Shown here: positions 50,934 to 58,515 of the stretch, piece by piece
Layout of the letters: each line of letters starts with the position of its first letter
Position numbering within the stretch: the first letter of the stretch is position 1
From: Bacillota bacterium
Lineage (GTDB): Bacteria; Bacillota; Clostridia; Christensenellales; Aristaeellaceae
Length of the DNA stretch: 64,000 nucleotides
Assembly: GCA_023411375.1 (NCBI GenBank)
Contig: JAEYOW010000033.1
Location: 1 to 64,000 of the forward strand
Reading direction: 5' to 3'
The notes under the pieces: generated by a model
The model's input: only the letters and a program-made list of their open reading frames with translations
What the model was told of the DNA's origin: nothing
Databases searched by the model: none
Position numbers and translations under genes: made by a program

Positions 50934-50963
50934 AGTATAACGCATAAAGCCTAAAATTGCCAA
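50934..50963 (-). promoter_or_regulatory. Promoter of the peptidoglycan-binding protein gene
   Basis: On the minus strand TTGGCA (50958-50963), an 18-bp spacer and TATACT (50934-50939) match sigma-A boxes well, about 45 bp ahead of the start codon. Confidence 0.65.
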
Positions 50964-51168
50964 TGATTTTTGCCAGGTGTCAGGCTTTTGTTAGGATGGG
51001 TAATGAATGGGCAAAATGAGAGATAATTTTGAAACACAAGCTTTATATAAGTAACAGAAGGGATAAACGAGGAGGACACAACGGCGCGGAGATGTGCGGA
51101 CGGATTGGGCGACGGCCTTTGGGCGAGGCGGATTTTGAGAAGAAATTTGAAAATTGAGGGCGCAGACC
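50964..51168. other. Intergenic stretch without a supported gene
   Basis: The gap between the peptidoglycan-binding gene and the tRNA is over 400 bp including promoters. A strong ribosome-binding-like AGGAGG at 51070-51075 and a 21-codon ORF at 51092-51157 are present, but they are 16 nt apart and no family is recognised. I see nothing else convincing here. Confidence 0.5.
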
Positions 51169-51198
51169 TTTACAAAGCAGGTGGATGCTTGCTATAAT
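51169..51198 (+). promoter_or_regulatory. Candidate promoter of tRNA-Arg
   Basis: TTTACA (51169-51174), an 18-bp spacer and TATAAT (51193-51198) form a good promoter. It lies about 100 bp ahead of the mature tRNA, leaving an unusually long 5' leader to be removed. Confidence 0.6.
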
Positions 51199-51301
51199 AG
51201 AATGCGTTGTGTGCTTGCTGTCCGGCAGGATGGTGCGTCCGCTGAAAGAGAGAACCAAGTGCGTTCGCTTTTTAAGGGTCAAAGCACATTAAGGTGATTA
51301 T

Positions 51302-51378
51302 GTTTCCGTAGCTCAGCAGGATAGAGCGTCCGCCTCCTAAGCGGAAGGCCCCGGGTTCGAATCCCGGCGGGAACGCCA
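51302..51378 (+). tRNA. tRNA-Arg (anticodon CCU)
   Basis: This is a complete 77-nt cloverleaf. The acceptor stem GTTTCCG pairs with CGGGAAC (one G-U), the D arm contains GCTCAGCAGGATAGAGC, and the anticodon stem TCCGC/GCGGA encloses CTCCTAA with anticodon CCT. The T arm contains GGGTTCGAATCCC. The CCA end is encoded. It reads AGG codons. Such tRNA 3' ends are common integration sites, and gene content changes to accessory types immediately downstream. Confidence 0.96.
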
Positions 51379-51404
51379 TGAATACCGACATTAGTTGGTG
51401 CAAG

Positions 51405-51438
51405 CAAGCTTATCCGAAAGGATAGGCTTGTTTGTTTT
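51405..51438 (+). terminator. Terminator of tRNA-Arg
   Basis: CAAGCTTATCC (51405-51415) and GGATAGGCTTG (51420-51430) form an 11-bp stem with one G-U pair and a GAAA tetraloop. TTTGTTTT follows. Confidence 0.88.
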
Positions 51439-51615
51439 CATGCAAAAATGTGCCTCCATACCCCTTTTTGCCCTTTAGATTTGCAGGAATACACGAGAAG
51501 GCTCACAAATAGATTTTTGCTTCGCACACATGATAAATGCCCTATTATGAAAACGGCTGGTTTCGGCTTTTTACGCCTAATTTTTGTGGAATGGTGCAAC
51601 CTCTGCCCCAGACAT

Positions 51616-51635
51616 AAAAACCCCGCCGAAGCGGG
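51616..51635 (-). terminator. Terminator of the 211-residue unknown protein gene
   Basis: On the minus strand CCCGC-TTCG-GCGGG (51622-51635) is followed by T5 (51616-51620), just beyond the stop codon at 51648. Confidence 0.82.
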
Positions 51636-51647
51636 AAAAAATGATCT

Positions 51648-52283
51648 TTATTCTGCAATGAATCCCTTTGCATTCAGTGCGGCCATGAGGGCTTCGTTTG
51701 CCGGGCCGGATACCGTGCCGGTCTTGCTGACCGTGTAGTCGCCGATGACATAGGCAAAGCTGGGTGCGTTCTGGTACACGGCGGGTGCGTCTATGAAGGC
51801 CTTGACGGCCTCTACCAGCGCCTTGCGGCGTTCGCCGGTTACGTTGAAGGCCACCTCCATTGTCTCCGGATCGTGGGCCGTGATGGTCAATTCCTGCCCA
51901 TTCAGCTCAGTAGTGATCTCCGCGCCCTGCGCGGCTGCTTCGGCGATCTCTGCCACGGGCTGGCCCTCGGCCTCCGCCTGCTCCAATGCCGCCTGAAGCC
52001 CGGCTGTGATATGTTCTGGCACAGGCGCTTCCTCCGGCGTGACTTTCCGGCTCTTGCGTGTCCGCGCTTCCGGCCAGACTTTCGGCAGGATGCCTTCCTC
52101 GAACGTAATTTTGAAAGTGATAGCTCCGGTTACCGGTACGCTGAATTCGAAGCTCTGATAGGGCAGTTTCTTGATCTCGTCGGGAATTTCGATGTTCTTG
52201 AAGCGCTTGATCTCCTTGCCGTTTTCGATGAAGCAAACAGGCACCGCGTCCCGAAGTTTCGCTGTGAGCTTTCCGCATTCCAT
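51648..52283 (-). CDS. Unknown protein of the accessory region
   Basis: I do not recognise this 211-residue protein. The N-terminal half (KLTAKLRDAVPVCFIENGKE, PYQSFEFSVPVTGAITFKI) looks like a beta-rich domain. An Ala/Glu-rich helix (ITAGLQAALEQAEAEGQPVA) links it to a second domain (TTELNGQELTITAHDPETME, then a helix and SFAYVIGDYTVSKTG). There is no signal peptide or membrane segment. The frame is open to 52361, but GGGAGGT before the ATG at 52283 fixes the start. It shares a TAAGCTGTGAC motif upstream of its start with the next gene. Position and style suggest a gene of a mobile element. Confidence 0.6.
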   Translation of the reverse strand: MECGKLTAKLRDAVPVCFIENGKEIKRFKNIEIPDEIKKLPYQSFEFSVPVTGAITFKITFEEGILPKVWPEARTRKSRKVTPEEAPVPEHITAGLQAALEQAEAEGQPVAEIAEAAAQGAEITTELNGQELTITAHDPETMEVAFNVTGERRKALVEAVKAFIDAPAVYQNAPSFAYVIGDYTVSKTGTVSGPANEALMAALNAKGFIAE

Positions 52284-52322
52284 GATGAATACCTCCCATA
52301 TTGTTGTGTGCCTCGCGGCTGA

Positions 52323-52333
52323 GTCACAGCTTA
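52323..52333 (-). promoter_or_regulatory. Shared 11-bp upstream motif, copy 1
   Basis: On the minus strand TAAGCTGTGAC lies 39 bp ahead of the unknown protein's ATG. The same 11 bases precede the SprT-like gene. It is a candidate regulatory or 5'-UTR element of the accessory region. Confidence 0.4.
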
Positions 52334-52448
52334 CGCACGGGTGGTCAAAAAGCAAGCTCAAAACGCGCTTTTTACAAAAGAATTTGTGGCCGCTACGCGC
52401 CCACTAACCGCGTTTTCGTGTCGCCGTAGCTATAACCTCATGGACACA

Positions 52449-52477
52449 AATAAACGCCCGGTTGGCGGGCGTTTATT
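52449..52477 (-). terminator. Terminator of the SprT-like gene
   Basis: AATAAACGCCCG and CGGGCGTTTATT (52449-52460 with 52466-52477) make a perfect 12-bp stem with a 5-base loop. It lies 10 bp after the SprT-like stop codon; the A/T ends of the stem supply the U-rich tail. Confidence 0.85.
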
Positions 52478-52487
52478 GGCTGTAGGC

Positions 52488-53144
52488 TTAGGCCTGCTCA
52501 AAGGCTACGTTGCAGTCGCCGCATACCACGTTGACCTGTCGCGTGGCGCGAATGATGGTTCCGCAATGCGGGCAGACGTACTTGATACTGCGGTTTTTGC
52601 TGGTGCTGCGTCCGCCCTTGATGGTCGTGGTCGTTTCGCCGCCTTCGTCATCGTCGGCCTTGGTTTTGATCTGGAGCATCGTTTTGCGGCTGGCGGTTAT
52701 ATCCTCCATGCCGGGCTGCTGGGCCAGCCATGCGGCAGTTTCCTCGGTCAGCGTCGTAATTGTCCAGCCATAGGTGGCGTGATGCTCAATGTGCAGGCCG
52801 TGTGCCTCAGCCGTTTCTTTGAATTTCTTGTTGTGGTAGTACCCGTTGTTGCTGACGTCCTTGATCTCATGGGTCAGGTTGTAGAGATGCGCCATTTCGT
52901 GGAGCATGGTCGCTGCCACCTCGCCGATAGGCCGGTCGATGTACTCGGCGCATATGTTGATTTCCCGATATGCCTCGCCGCTGGCCTGCCAGATTTCATA
53001 TACGCTGCACCAGCCGTAGGCTCCGCGCCCGCCGTCCGGCGATACGGTGATGGCCGGGCGGGTAAGCTCGTTATTATAGAAGTGATGGTTGAAAAGGTCG
53101 AACATGGCCTCGGTCTTGGCTACGATTTCAGATACGCTCAGCAT
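52488..53144 (-). CDS. SprT-like zinc metallopeptidase-type protein
   Basis: This 218-residue protein has the SprT-like domain MLHEMAHLYNLTHEIKDVS, whose HEMAH plus a later His bind zinc. Its C-terminal zinc ribbon is KYVCPHCGTIIRATRQ...VVCGDCNVAFE. SprT/Spartan-type proteins cut protein-DNA crosslinks; versions on phages and conjugative elements are common and little studied. The frame is open to 53204, but AAGGGAGG before the ATG at 53144 (MLSVSEIVAKTE) fixes the start. A TAAGCTGTGAC motif lies 27 bp upstream. A role in mobile-element DNA processing is inferred. Confidence 0.8.
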   Translation of the reverse strand: MLSVSEIVAKTEAMFDLFNHHFYNNELTRPAITVSPDGGRGAYGWCSVYEIWQASGEAYREINICAEYIDRPIGEVAATMLHEMAHLYNLTHEIKDVSNNGYYHNKKFKETAEAHGLHIEHHATYGWTITTLTEETAAWLAQQPGMEDITASRKTMLQIKTKADDDEGGETTTTIKGGRSTSKNRSIKYVCPHCGTIIRATRQVNVVCGDCNVAFEQA

Positions 53145-53171
53145 TGCTGTGGCCTCCCTTGCTTTGATGTG

Positions 53172-53182
53172 GTCACAGCTTA
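53172..53182 (-). promoter_or_regulatory. Shared 11-bp upstream motif, copy 2
   Basis: This is the second TAAGCTGTGAC, 27 bp ahead of the SprT-like ATG, identical to the one at 52323-52333. Confidence 0.4.
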
Positions 53183-53212
53183 TCCTTTTGAACATATCTT
53201 TCAAGACAGAAA

Positions 53213-53251
53213 AAGAGACAAAGAAGCCAGTTGTTCAACCGACTTCTTTGT
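53213..53251 (-). terminator. Terminator-like hairpin after the DUF4062 gene
   Basis: ACAAAGAAG (53218-53226) and CTTCTTTGT (53243-53251) form the outer stem, with further partial pairing inside. On the minus strand a T-rich CTCTTTTTC follows. Confidence 0.6.
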
Positions 53252-53288
53252 ACATTTTTCCAGCTTCTACGCTTATAACTACTAATAC

Positions 53289-54374
53289 TCACTTTCTTTG
53301 GGCTGCTAATAAATTCTGTATAAACTCTACTACATCAGCAGGCAGTTCGCTCATATCAATGTCGGAGTTAATGTAGGTTTTGTTTTCGCGAGAATTTGTA
53401 CCAACCATGGGCTTCTGCGGTTCCTTTTCCAGAACCCTAATCCCATTTATCATAATCAGTTTTGCCTGATAAACATCTCTAGGTGCACCTCCAAGAACAT
53501 GTCCTCCATCTTTTACAATTTCGTGAGCAAAACGAAATTTTGCTTCAAAAGTTGTTCCTGTCGTTACGCCGTTATCATCCAACCAATCTGCAGCCTCTCC
53601 CTCTGCCCATGCATCAATAAGCCATCCGTCCTTCTCTACATCAACAGCTGAACCCAATACGAATAAGTCATTCAAATACAGCGCATCGCCTATGGGCATA
53701 TTAAAGGCTTCATATACTTCTTCACGCAGACGAGCGTCTCCATAACGTCCCTCCATGCGAACGCGTAATACGGCTTCACGGCCCTTATATCTTTCTGGCC
53801 GTTTTATGAATTTCGCATACAATTTTGCGCCAACCGTATAATCCTCGGCAGTTTGAACAGTCGCTTCCAGTCTGTGAATCGTTTCTTTTATTGACCGCGT
53901 TGCCTTCTCTTGCAAGTCCTTTTCAGAAACAAATTCTCCAATCGTGATTTCCTTACTGTTTTTTAACGTGTTTTTGAATCTGATAAGAGCATTATACTGT
54001 TCATCAGACTCTCTAAACTTCTCCAGAGTTCCAACCTTCTCTGTATCCAATAGAAATGCCAGAATTGGCAAGCCGTTTTCCTTGGCTCTTTCGTATTCAA
54101 GCTCCGTATACGATTTTCCGGTTTCCTTATCGACAGAACCGTAACGATGCCCCACCAAAAGAACGAATATCTGAGATGCAGCAATTTCCTCATAGCAGCG
54201 ATCAAGCGGACGAATCGGCGCGGGAACAAAACGTTCCATCCCGTATGCTATGGCATCGCAATTATTAATTGCGTTCTGTAATGCATCCCGATACGGTATC
54301 ATATCGGTATACGTGGAGCTGATGAAGATTTTGTATGCGGGTTGTGGAGAAACTTTCTTGCTGACAGTAGGCAT
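53289..54374 (-). CDS. DUF4062 protein (stand-alone, candidate defence-related)
   Basis: This 361-residue protein has an N-terminal DUF4062 domain: YKIFISSTYTDMIPYRDAL at 13-31, then MERFVPAPIRPLDRCYEEI, IFVLLVGHRYGSVD and SYTELEYERAKE. DUF4062 resembles TIR/SLOG nucleotide-processing domains and is often the N-terminal part of large NACHT or STAND proteins. Here only a linker and an unrecognised C-terminal domain follow (about 190-361, with RMEGRYGDARLREEVYEA and GDALYLNDLFVLGSAV). AAAGGAG lies ahead of the ATG. The gene is visibly more AT-rich than its neighbours, a sign of separate acquisition. Use as an antiphage sensor or effector is plausible but unproven. Confidence 0.75.
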   Translation of the reverse strand: MPTVSKKVSPQPAYKIFISSTYTDMIPYRDALQNAINNCDAIAYGMERFVPAPIRPLDRCYEEIAASQIFVLLVGHRYGSVDKETGKSYTELEYERAKENGLPILAFLLDTEKVGTLEKFRESDEQYNALIRFKNTLKNSKEITIGEFVSEKDLQEKATRSIKETIHRLEATVQTAEDYTVGAKLYAKFIKRPERYKGREAVLRVRMEGRYGDARLREEVYEAFNMPIGDALYLNDLFVLGSAVDVEKDGWLIDAWAEGEAADWLDDNGVTTGTTFEAKFRFAHEIVKDGGHVLGGAPRDVYQAKLIMINGIRVLEKEPQKPMVGTNSRENKTYINSDIDMSELPADVVEFIQNLLAAQRK

Positions 54375-54541
54375 ATTCGACTGCTCCTTTCGTTTGCCGT
54401 GTTGCGTGAAACTGAAGTCGCCATTTTAGCTCCATTGCTCATTTTCTTTCATGGATCATCCTGAATAACCATTCGATTCATCTTAACGGATTTCCTCCCT
54501 TTTCTAAGTAATTTTATACATGTTTGTGCTCTCGAGTTGCC

Positions 54542-54898
54542 TTATGCGGCGTACCTCACGTTCAAAATGATGTTGACACCTTCTGTTTTTCCCTCTATGC
54601 TCAGGCTTCTGGTCGGATTTGCTTCAAATGATGCAAACCAGAATGTGCCCCTCCCGGATAAATGCTCGGAAGAAAATTTCTCCTGAAACGTTTTCCGCAC
54701 CCGCTCGCTCATTAAAAGACTCATGGCGCGGAGCAGATCCTTATAGCCGCCCGTGGGTAAATCGTCGGCCCAAATACAATGACCGCTCTGTGTGCGGACG
54801 TTATATGCGTTTGCGCGGGGCAGAATCGTTAGCGTGACGGGCGCGTCTTTGAAGCAGGCGGCCAGCATCTCCGCGACGTCGTAGATTTCCTGTTCCAT
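54542..54898 (-). CDS. Small unknown protein of the accessory region
   Basis: I do not recognise this 118-residue protein. It has an N-terminal helix (IYDVAEMLAACFKDAP), a central beta region (NVRTQSGHCIWADDL), a helix rich in Arg/Lys (LLMSERVRKTFQEKFS) and a closing beta region. There is no signal peptide. GAAGGAG lies before the ATG. It is the last gene after the pilus operon, 37 bp beyond the second sortase stop, and may be read from the same transcript. The ~170 bp between it and the DUF4062 gene hold nothing I can support. Confidence 0.55.
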   Translation of the reverse strand: MEQEIYDVAEMLAACFKDAPVTLTILPRANAYNVRTQSGHCIWADDLPTGGYKDLLRAMSLLMSERVRKTFQEKFSSEHLSGRGTFWFASFEANPTRSLSIEGKTEGVNIILNVRYAA

Positions 54899-54935
54899 GG
54901 TTTCACGCTCCTTCTGAACGCGCTGCTGCGCGCTT

Positions 54936-55934
54936 TTATTTGTTTATGGATTCCGGTTCAATGATCTTTCCCATGACGACGAAGCGCGCGCCCGTATAGG
55001 AATAGGCGCAGGTGGAAAGCAGCAGGATTCGGTCGCCGTACTGAAGCTCAACGCCTGTCTCATAGGGCGTTGCAGAAACGGCCTTTCGAACGAATTGCGT
55101 AAAGGCGGCTTCATCCTCAAAGGAGGTGGGATAGCCGAAGGTGTAGCCGTTGACGGTATAGGCCGCAAAAACAGCGACGTCATAGTCGCCAGCAGGCGTA
55201 TACAGGCGAATGATCGGGTGCGCCTTATAATATTCCTCCCGCTTGTAGTCAGCCAGTCGGCCAAACATGGAACCGCCGCGCATATGATGGCCATGCAAGA
55301 TATTGACGGCTTCTGTGAAATCACCGGAATTGGCCTGATCCATCATGATAGAGCCCGCCTTATTGGCCGTACCGTCCGGAAGATGGTGCAGATAGAAGTC
55401 GTTATCCTCGCCGAGGACGACGGGATAATCGATCACGCTGTCATTCAGCCGAATCCAGCCGACAACATCCGGGCAGGTCTGCCAGATGGTCGGAAAATCA
55501 ATTTCGGAATAATTGACGAAGGGCGTAGGCGCGGGCGTGGCCTGCTCTGTAATTGGCTGGAGTGTGGCGGGAGCAATCCATGTTTCCATGGGGACGTCCG
55601 CCTGAAGCGCGGATGTTCCCTCAGGCGTAGCAGCAGGTTCCGCCGTAGGCGCGGGCGGCATTGTGGGTACGAGCTTTTCTGTCGCCTGTACTGTGGGTAT
55701 TTCGGTTTCAGGTACTGAAATACTCGTGCTTTCAGTTTGCTGCGCTTCTGTATCCTCTACAGCGGCGGCAAGCTGGGCGTAGAAGTCGTCGCCCTCCTTG
55801 CGCTCCATGAGCTCCATAGCCCCCATATAGGCCAGATACGCGGCTCCGGCCAGGCAAATCAGGAGGAGTAAAACGAGGAGGGCGCGCCCTATGCGACGCC
55901 CCCTCTTATTCCTTTTCGGTTTAGTTTCCCTCAT
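54936..55934 (-). CDS. Class B sortase with long linker (second pilus sortase)
   Basis: This 332-residue membrane-anchored transpeptidase has one N-terminal transmembrane helix (ALLVLLLLICLAGAAYLAYM), then a long Pro/Thr/Glu-rich linker (about 50-145), and a sortase B domain with DVVGWIRLNDSVIDYPVV. The catalytic His is in LHGHHMRGGSMFG, the Cys in LLLSTCAYS and the Arg in GARFVVMG. All three are intact. The start is ATG 55934 behind AGAGGA; it overlaps the minor pilin's end by 14 bp. As the last sortase of the locus it may anchor the finished pilus to the wall, leaving polymerisation to the other sortase; this is inference. Confidence 0.9.
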   Translation of the reverse strand: MRETKPKRNKRGRRIGRALLVLLLLICLAGAAYLAYMGAMELMERKEGDDFYAQLAAAVEDTEAQQTESTSISVPETEIPTVQATEKLVPTMPPAPTAEPAATPEGTSALQADVPMETWIAPATLQPITEQATPAPTPFVNYSEIDFPTIWQTCPDVVGWIRLNDSVIDYPVVLGEDNDFYLHHLPDGTANKAGSIMMDQANSGDFTEAVNILHGHHMRGGSMFGRLADYKREEYYKAHPIIRLYTPAGDYDVAVFAAYTVNGYTFGYPTSFEDEAAFTQFVRKAVSATPYETGVELQYGDRILLLSTCAYSYTGARFVVMGKIIEPESINK

Positions 55935-56562
55935 GACTGCCATCCTCTTTGCGGCGCAGGAAATGGATGATGACAGAGGCGGCAACGAGCAGAACGGCAG
56001 CGCCGCCCACATAATACATCCACATATCGTTTACACCCGTCGCAGTGATCTTTCCGGGAGGGGTGGTCGGCGCAGGCGTGGGGAGGATGGTCTTATAGAC
56101 ATTGTGGAAAAGGGCCGTGTCGGTCTTTTCCGTCTTTCCATTTTCACGGAGGGCTACCTCGATGTCAAAGCCTTCCTTTTCGCTGTTGACGACGCTGACT
56201 GTGAGCTGGTAGGTGCGCGCGTCATAGCTGCAGTCCGGATTCGTTCCCGGAATTTCTGCAATGGTGTACTTGTAAATGCCCAGGCTGTCAAAGGTCATGG
56301 CCGGGAATACGGCGCTGCCCGCACCGGTGATGATCAGGTCATAGCTGCCGCCCTTCTGGCCGTTCGGCATGGGGTTCGATGGATCGTCCGCCGTCATGCG
56401 GATGATGCAGGCTTCCGCCGTCGCGGGTAGTGTGCCCTCCAATGTGATCTGCGCATTGATCTGAATACTCAGAGGTTCTGCAAGGGCCGTGGGCATGAGG
56501 GTGGCCAGGCAAAGGAGCAAGGCCATGAGGGCAAGCGTGATTCTGGAAAGGCTCGATTTCAT
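55921..56562 (-). CDS. Minor/basal pilin, FctB-like
   Basis: This 213-residue surface protein has a signal peptide ending ALA|EP. One pilin-type beta domain (about 30-165) contains IYKYTIAEIPG and LFHNVYK, the Glu and Asn positions of isopeptide-forming domains. A proline-rich tail follows (LPTPAPTTPPGK), then the sorting-like ITATGVND, a transmembrane helix and LRRKEDG. The proline tail and the position after the first sortase match FctB, the base pilin of streptococcal FCT pili. Its ATG overlaps the preceding sortase's stop by 4 bp. It probably links the pilus to the cell wall. Confidence 0.8.
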   Translation of the reverse strand: MKSSLSRITLALMALLLCLATLMPTALAEPLSIQINAQITLEGTLPATAEACIIRMTADDPSNPMPNGQKGGSYDLIITGAGSAVFPAMTFDSLGIYKYTIAEIPGTNPDCSYDARTYQLTVSVVNSEKEGFDIEVALRENGKTEKTDTALFHNVYKTILPTPAPTTPPGKITATGVNDMWMYYVGGAAVLLVAASVIIHFLRRKEDGSHEGN

Positions 56563-57362
56563 TGTTTGACATCCTCCCTGTCTTCCTGGCGATAGTCGTT
56601 CATGGCGGCCAGGACAATTGTTCTTGCGTCGGTAAACTCGGATGCGCAGGTGGTGAAGGCCAGCACCTGCGGGTTTTCTCCCGCGTCGATGCGGCTGCGC
56701 AGCTGCGCGATGGTTTCCGGGGCTATGTGAAGGGCGTCTGCTTCCGCGTAGTCCAGCAGGCCCTTGACGCCTTTATCCCATATAGATGGGGTGAAAATCC
56801 TTTCCTCCGACGCGCTGACGAGCAGGCAGGCAAATACCTGCAATGAATAGGTGCGGTCGGGAAGGATGAGCATTCCGGTTTGATTCTTCTCGAAGAAGGC
56901 TTTGTCCTTATACAAGTCCAGATCGCCGAACATTCCGCCGCTTTCCATATGATGGCCGTAGAGTACGGAATAGAGATCGGTGAAGGTTCGGTCATTTCGC
57001 GAGTCGAGGAAGATGCTCCCAGCGAGTGCGAAATTTCCATATACGTCGATGTTGATGTAGTCCAGATTGGTTTCGCCCTGCAAAACCGGGTAGTCGACCT
57101 TGGTATTGTCCAATGTGACCCAGGCGCACACGTCCGGGTTAATGGCCAGCAATTCAGCAAAGGTAGGTCCTGTGTCCACGGCTGTATCCTCGCTGATTTT
57201 CGGCTTCAAATTCAGCAGCTCCGCCTGTACGTTTTCCGCTGCGGAATAGATCTGATTGTTGTCCCAGAGGCAATAGGCCGAATAGGCCCCAGCAGTCAGG
57301 AGGGCAAGGGAAAGGACGATACTGATGCAGCCGTTGGTAAACTTCAAAAAGAATCGTGACAT
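56559..57362 (-). CDS. Class B sortase (pilus polymerase candidate)
   Basis: This 267-residue sortase has an N-terminal membrane anchor (ISIVLSLALLTAGAYSAY) and a catalytic domain with VCAWVTLDNTKVDYPVLQG. The catalytic His is in LYGHHMESGGMFG, the Cys in LAFTTCASEF and the Arg in TDARTIVL. It has no long linker, unlike the other sortase of the locus. It lies directly after the major pilin gene, the place of SrtC2 in FCT loci, so polymerisation of the major pilin is the likely task. A perfect 13-bp hairpin between the pilin stop and this gene probably lowers its expression relative to the pilin. Confidence 0.9.
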   Translation of the reverse strand: MSRFFLKFTNGCISIVLSLALLTAGAYSAYCLWDNNQIYSAAENVQAELLNLKPKISEDTAVDTGPTFAELLAINPDVCAWVTLDNTKVDYPVLQGETNLDYINIDVYGNFALAGSIFLDSRNDRTFTDLYSVLYGHHMESGGMFGDLDLYKDKAFFEKNQTGMLILPDRTYSLQVFACLLVSASEERIFTPSIWDKGVKGLLDYAEADALHIAPETIAQLRSRIDAGENPQVLAFTTCASEFTDARTIVLAAMNDYRQEDREDVKQ

Positions 57363-57388
57363 ACCTTACCGCTCCTTTCTGCCGGGAT

Positions 57389-57418
57389 GCTTGCCGATGA
57401 GTACTCTCATCGGCAAGC
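57389..57418. repeat. Perfect hairpin between pilin and sortase genes
   Basis: GCTTGCCGATGAG (57389-57401), loop TACT, and CTCATCGGCAAGC (57406-57418) give a 13-bp perfect stem. No U-run follows on the minus strand, so it is likely a partial attenuator or a 3' stabiliser of the pilin mRNA segment. Confidence 0.75.
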
Positions 57419-57434
57419 GGAGTAACGAATTGAA

Positions 57435-58430
57435 TTAGTTGTTGGTCGCGCGACGCTTGATGAGCATGGCAGCGCCGATCATGGTCACGATACCCAGCAG
57501 CATGACGTAGGGCAGGCTGTCGGTGGAGATACCGTTATCGATCACGGTACCCTTGGTATTCACGACATGCGCTGCGGCAGTGCTGTCCGCGGCAATGGAA
57601 GCGCTCTCGTTTGTGTAAGAAACAGTGTAACCCTTGGAACCGTCGCTACCATTGGCATCCGCTTCGGCGTGCTTCACGTCCTCTTCTACGGTATAGGTCA
57701 CACCAGCGGGAATGTTGTTGAAAGTAGCTGTTTCGCCACCAGCCAGAGAGACGGTGGTGGTGTAGGTGTAACCGCTTTCCGTAAGAGTCCAATCGCTGCT
57801 GTTGATCGTAGCAGCGCCGGTGATGGTGCTAAGAACGGGCTTATCAGAAGTGAAAGTCACGTTGATGTCGAACTTCTGAGTTTTGCTGGCCAGGTTACCA
57901 GAAACGCTCTTATCTACGCTCATATTGCCCAGGTCATAGGTATTGACGATGGAATCAATCTTACCTTCATTGCCGTCAGAGGTGGTGAAGGAAGTCTGAG
58001 CAACCAGCGCGGTACCAGCTTCGTTGTAAGAAACGAAAACCTGAACGCCAAACTGGGTGTTGGCATAAGTAACACCCTTGGTATTGCCCGCAACTTCAGA
58101 TACGGTGTAATTCCACTTACCAACCGTGGTGTAAGAAGGAACGGTCACAACGATCTGATCCGGGTTGCCAGCAACGCTGTGGTCAGCGATAGTAATCATG
58201 GTGCTGTCCGGATTGCCCTGATCAGCAATCACAGTGAACCGCAGCGTTTCAACCGGGTAGGTTGCAGGAGTATTGCCCGCGGTCGTCTTGTAGCTCTTGG
58301 TGAAATTGAAGTCCTTTGGCTCGGTACCAGTAACGGACGGGGTCTCAGTGGTGCCTTCTTCCGCGAATGCCGCAACGCCCATGCAGAGCACGAGCATCAG
58401 CGCGAGAATCAGAGAAATGATCTTTTTCAT
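57435..58430 (-). CDS. Major pilin with two isopeptide-type domains (FctA/Spy0128-like)
   Basis: This 331-residue surface protein has a signal peptide ending AFA|EE. Domain 1 (about 35-170) contains FNFTKSYK (Lys), WNYTVSEVAG (Glu) and IVNTYD (Asn). Domain 2 (about 170-292) contains MSVDKSVSG (Lys), VTYTVEEDV (Glu) and HVVNTKG (Asn). These are the triads that form Lys-Asn isopeptide bonds in Spy0128-type pilins. The C-terminus has IDNGISTDSLPYVMLLG, a helix and KRRATNN, a sorting signal without LPxTG. Short, abundant, and placed before the sortase, it should be the shaft subunit. The AAGGAAG/AAAGGAAG region precedes the ATG. Confidence 0.88.
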   Translation of the reverse strand: MKKIISLILALMLVLCMGVAAFAEEGTTETPSVTGTEPKDFNFTKSYKTTAGNTPATYPVETLRFTVIADQGNPDSTMITIADHSVAGNPDQIVVTVPSYTTVGKWNYTVSEVAGNTKGVTYANTQFGVQVFVSYNEAGTALVAQTSFTTSDGNEGKIDSIVNTYDLGNMSVDKSVSGNLASKTQKFDINVTFTSDKPVLSTITGAATINSSDWTLTESGYTYTTTVSLAGGETATFNNIPAGVTYTVEEDVKHAEADANGSDGSKGYTVSYTNESASIAADSTAAAHVVNTKGTVIDNGISTDSLPYVMLLGIVTMIGAAMLIKRRATNN

Positions 58431-58515
58431 GGTTGGTTCTTCCTTTCTTCCTTGTTTGTTCTGTATTTTGTCCTCCGCTGAATTGCGGAAGCAAATACCG
58501 GATGGTGGCCGCGCG

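Noticed and set aside
51092..51157. 21-codon ORF beginning MCGR, downstream of AGGAGG
   Set aside because: MCGR recalls the start of SRAP/YedK proteins, but the frame closes after 21 codons, the ribosome-binding site is 16 nt away and nothing further matches. It is not supported as a gene.
51448..51738. 96-codon plus-strand frame after tRNA-Arg
   Set aside because: It overlaps the terminator and 3' end of a minus-strand gene and has no start signal or domain.
54375..54541. Possible small gene between the DUF4062 and 118-residue protein genes
   Set aside because: The stretch is AT-rich, with no ORF carrying a ribosome-binding site and no clear hairpin.
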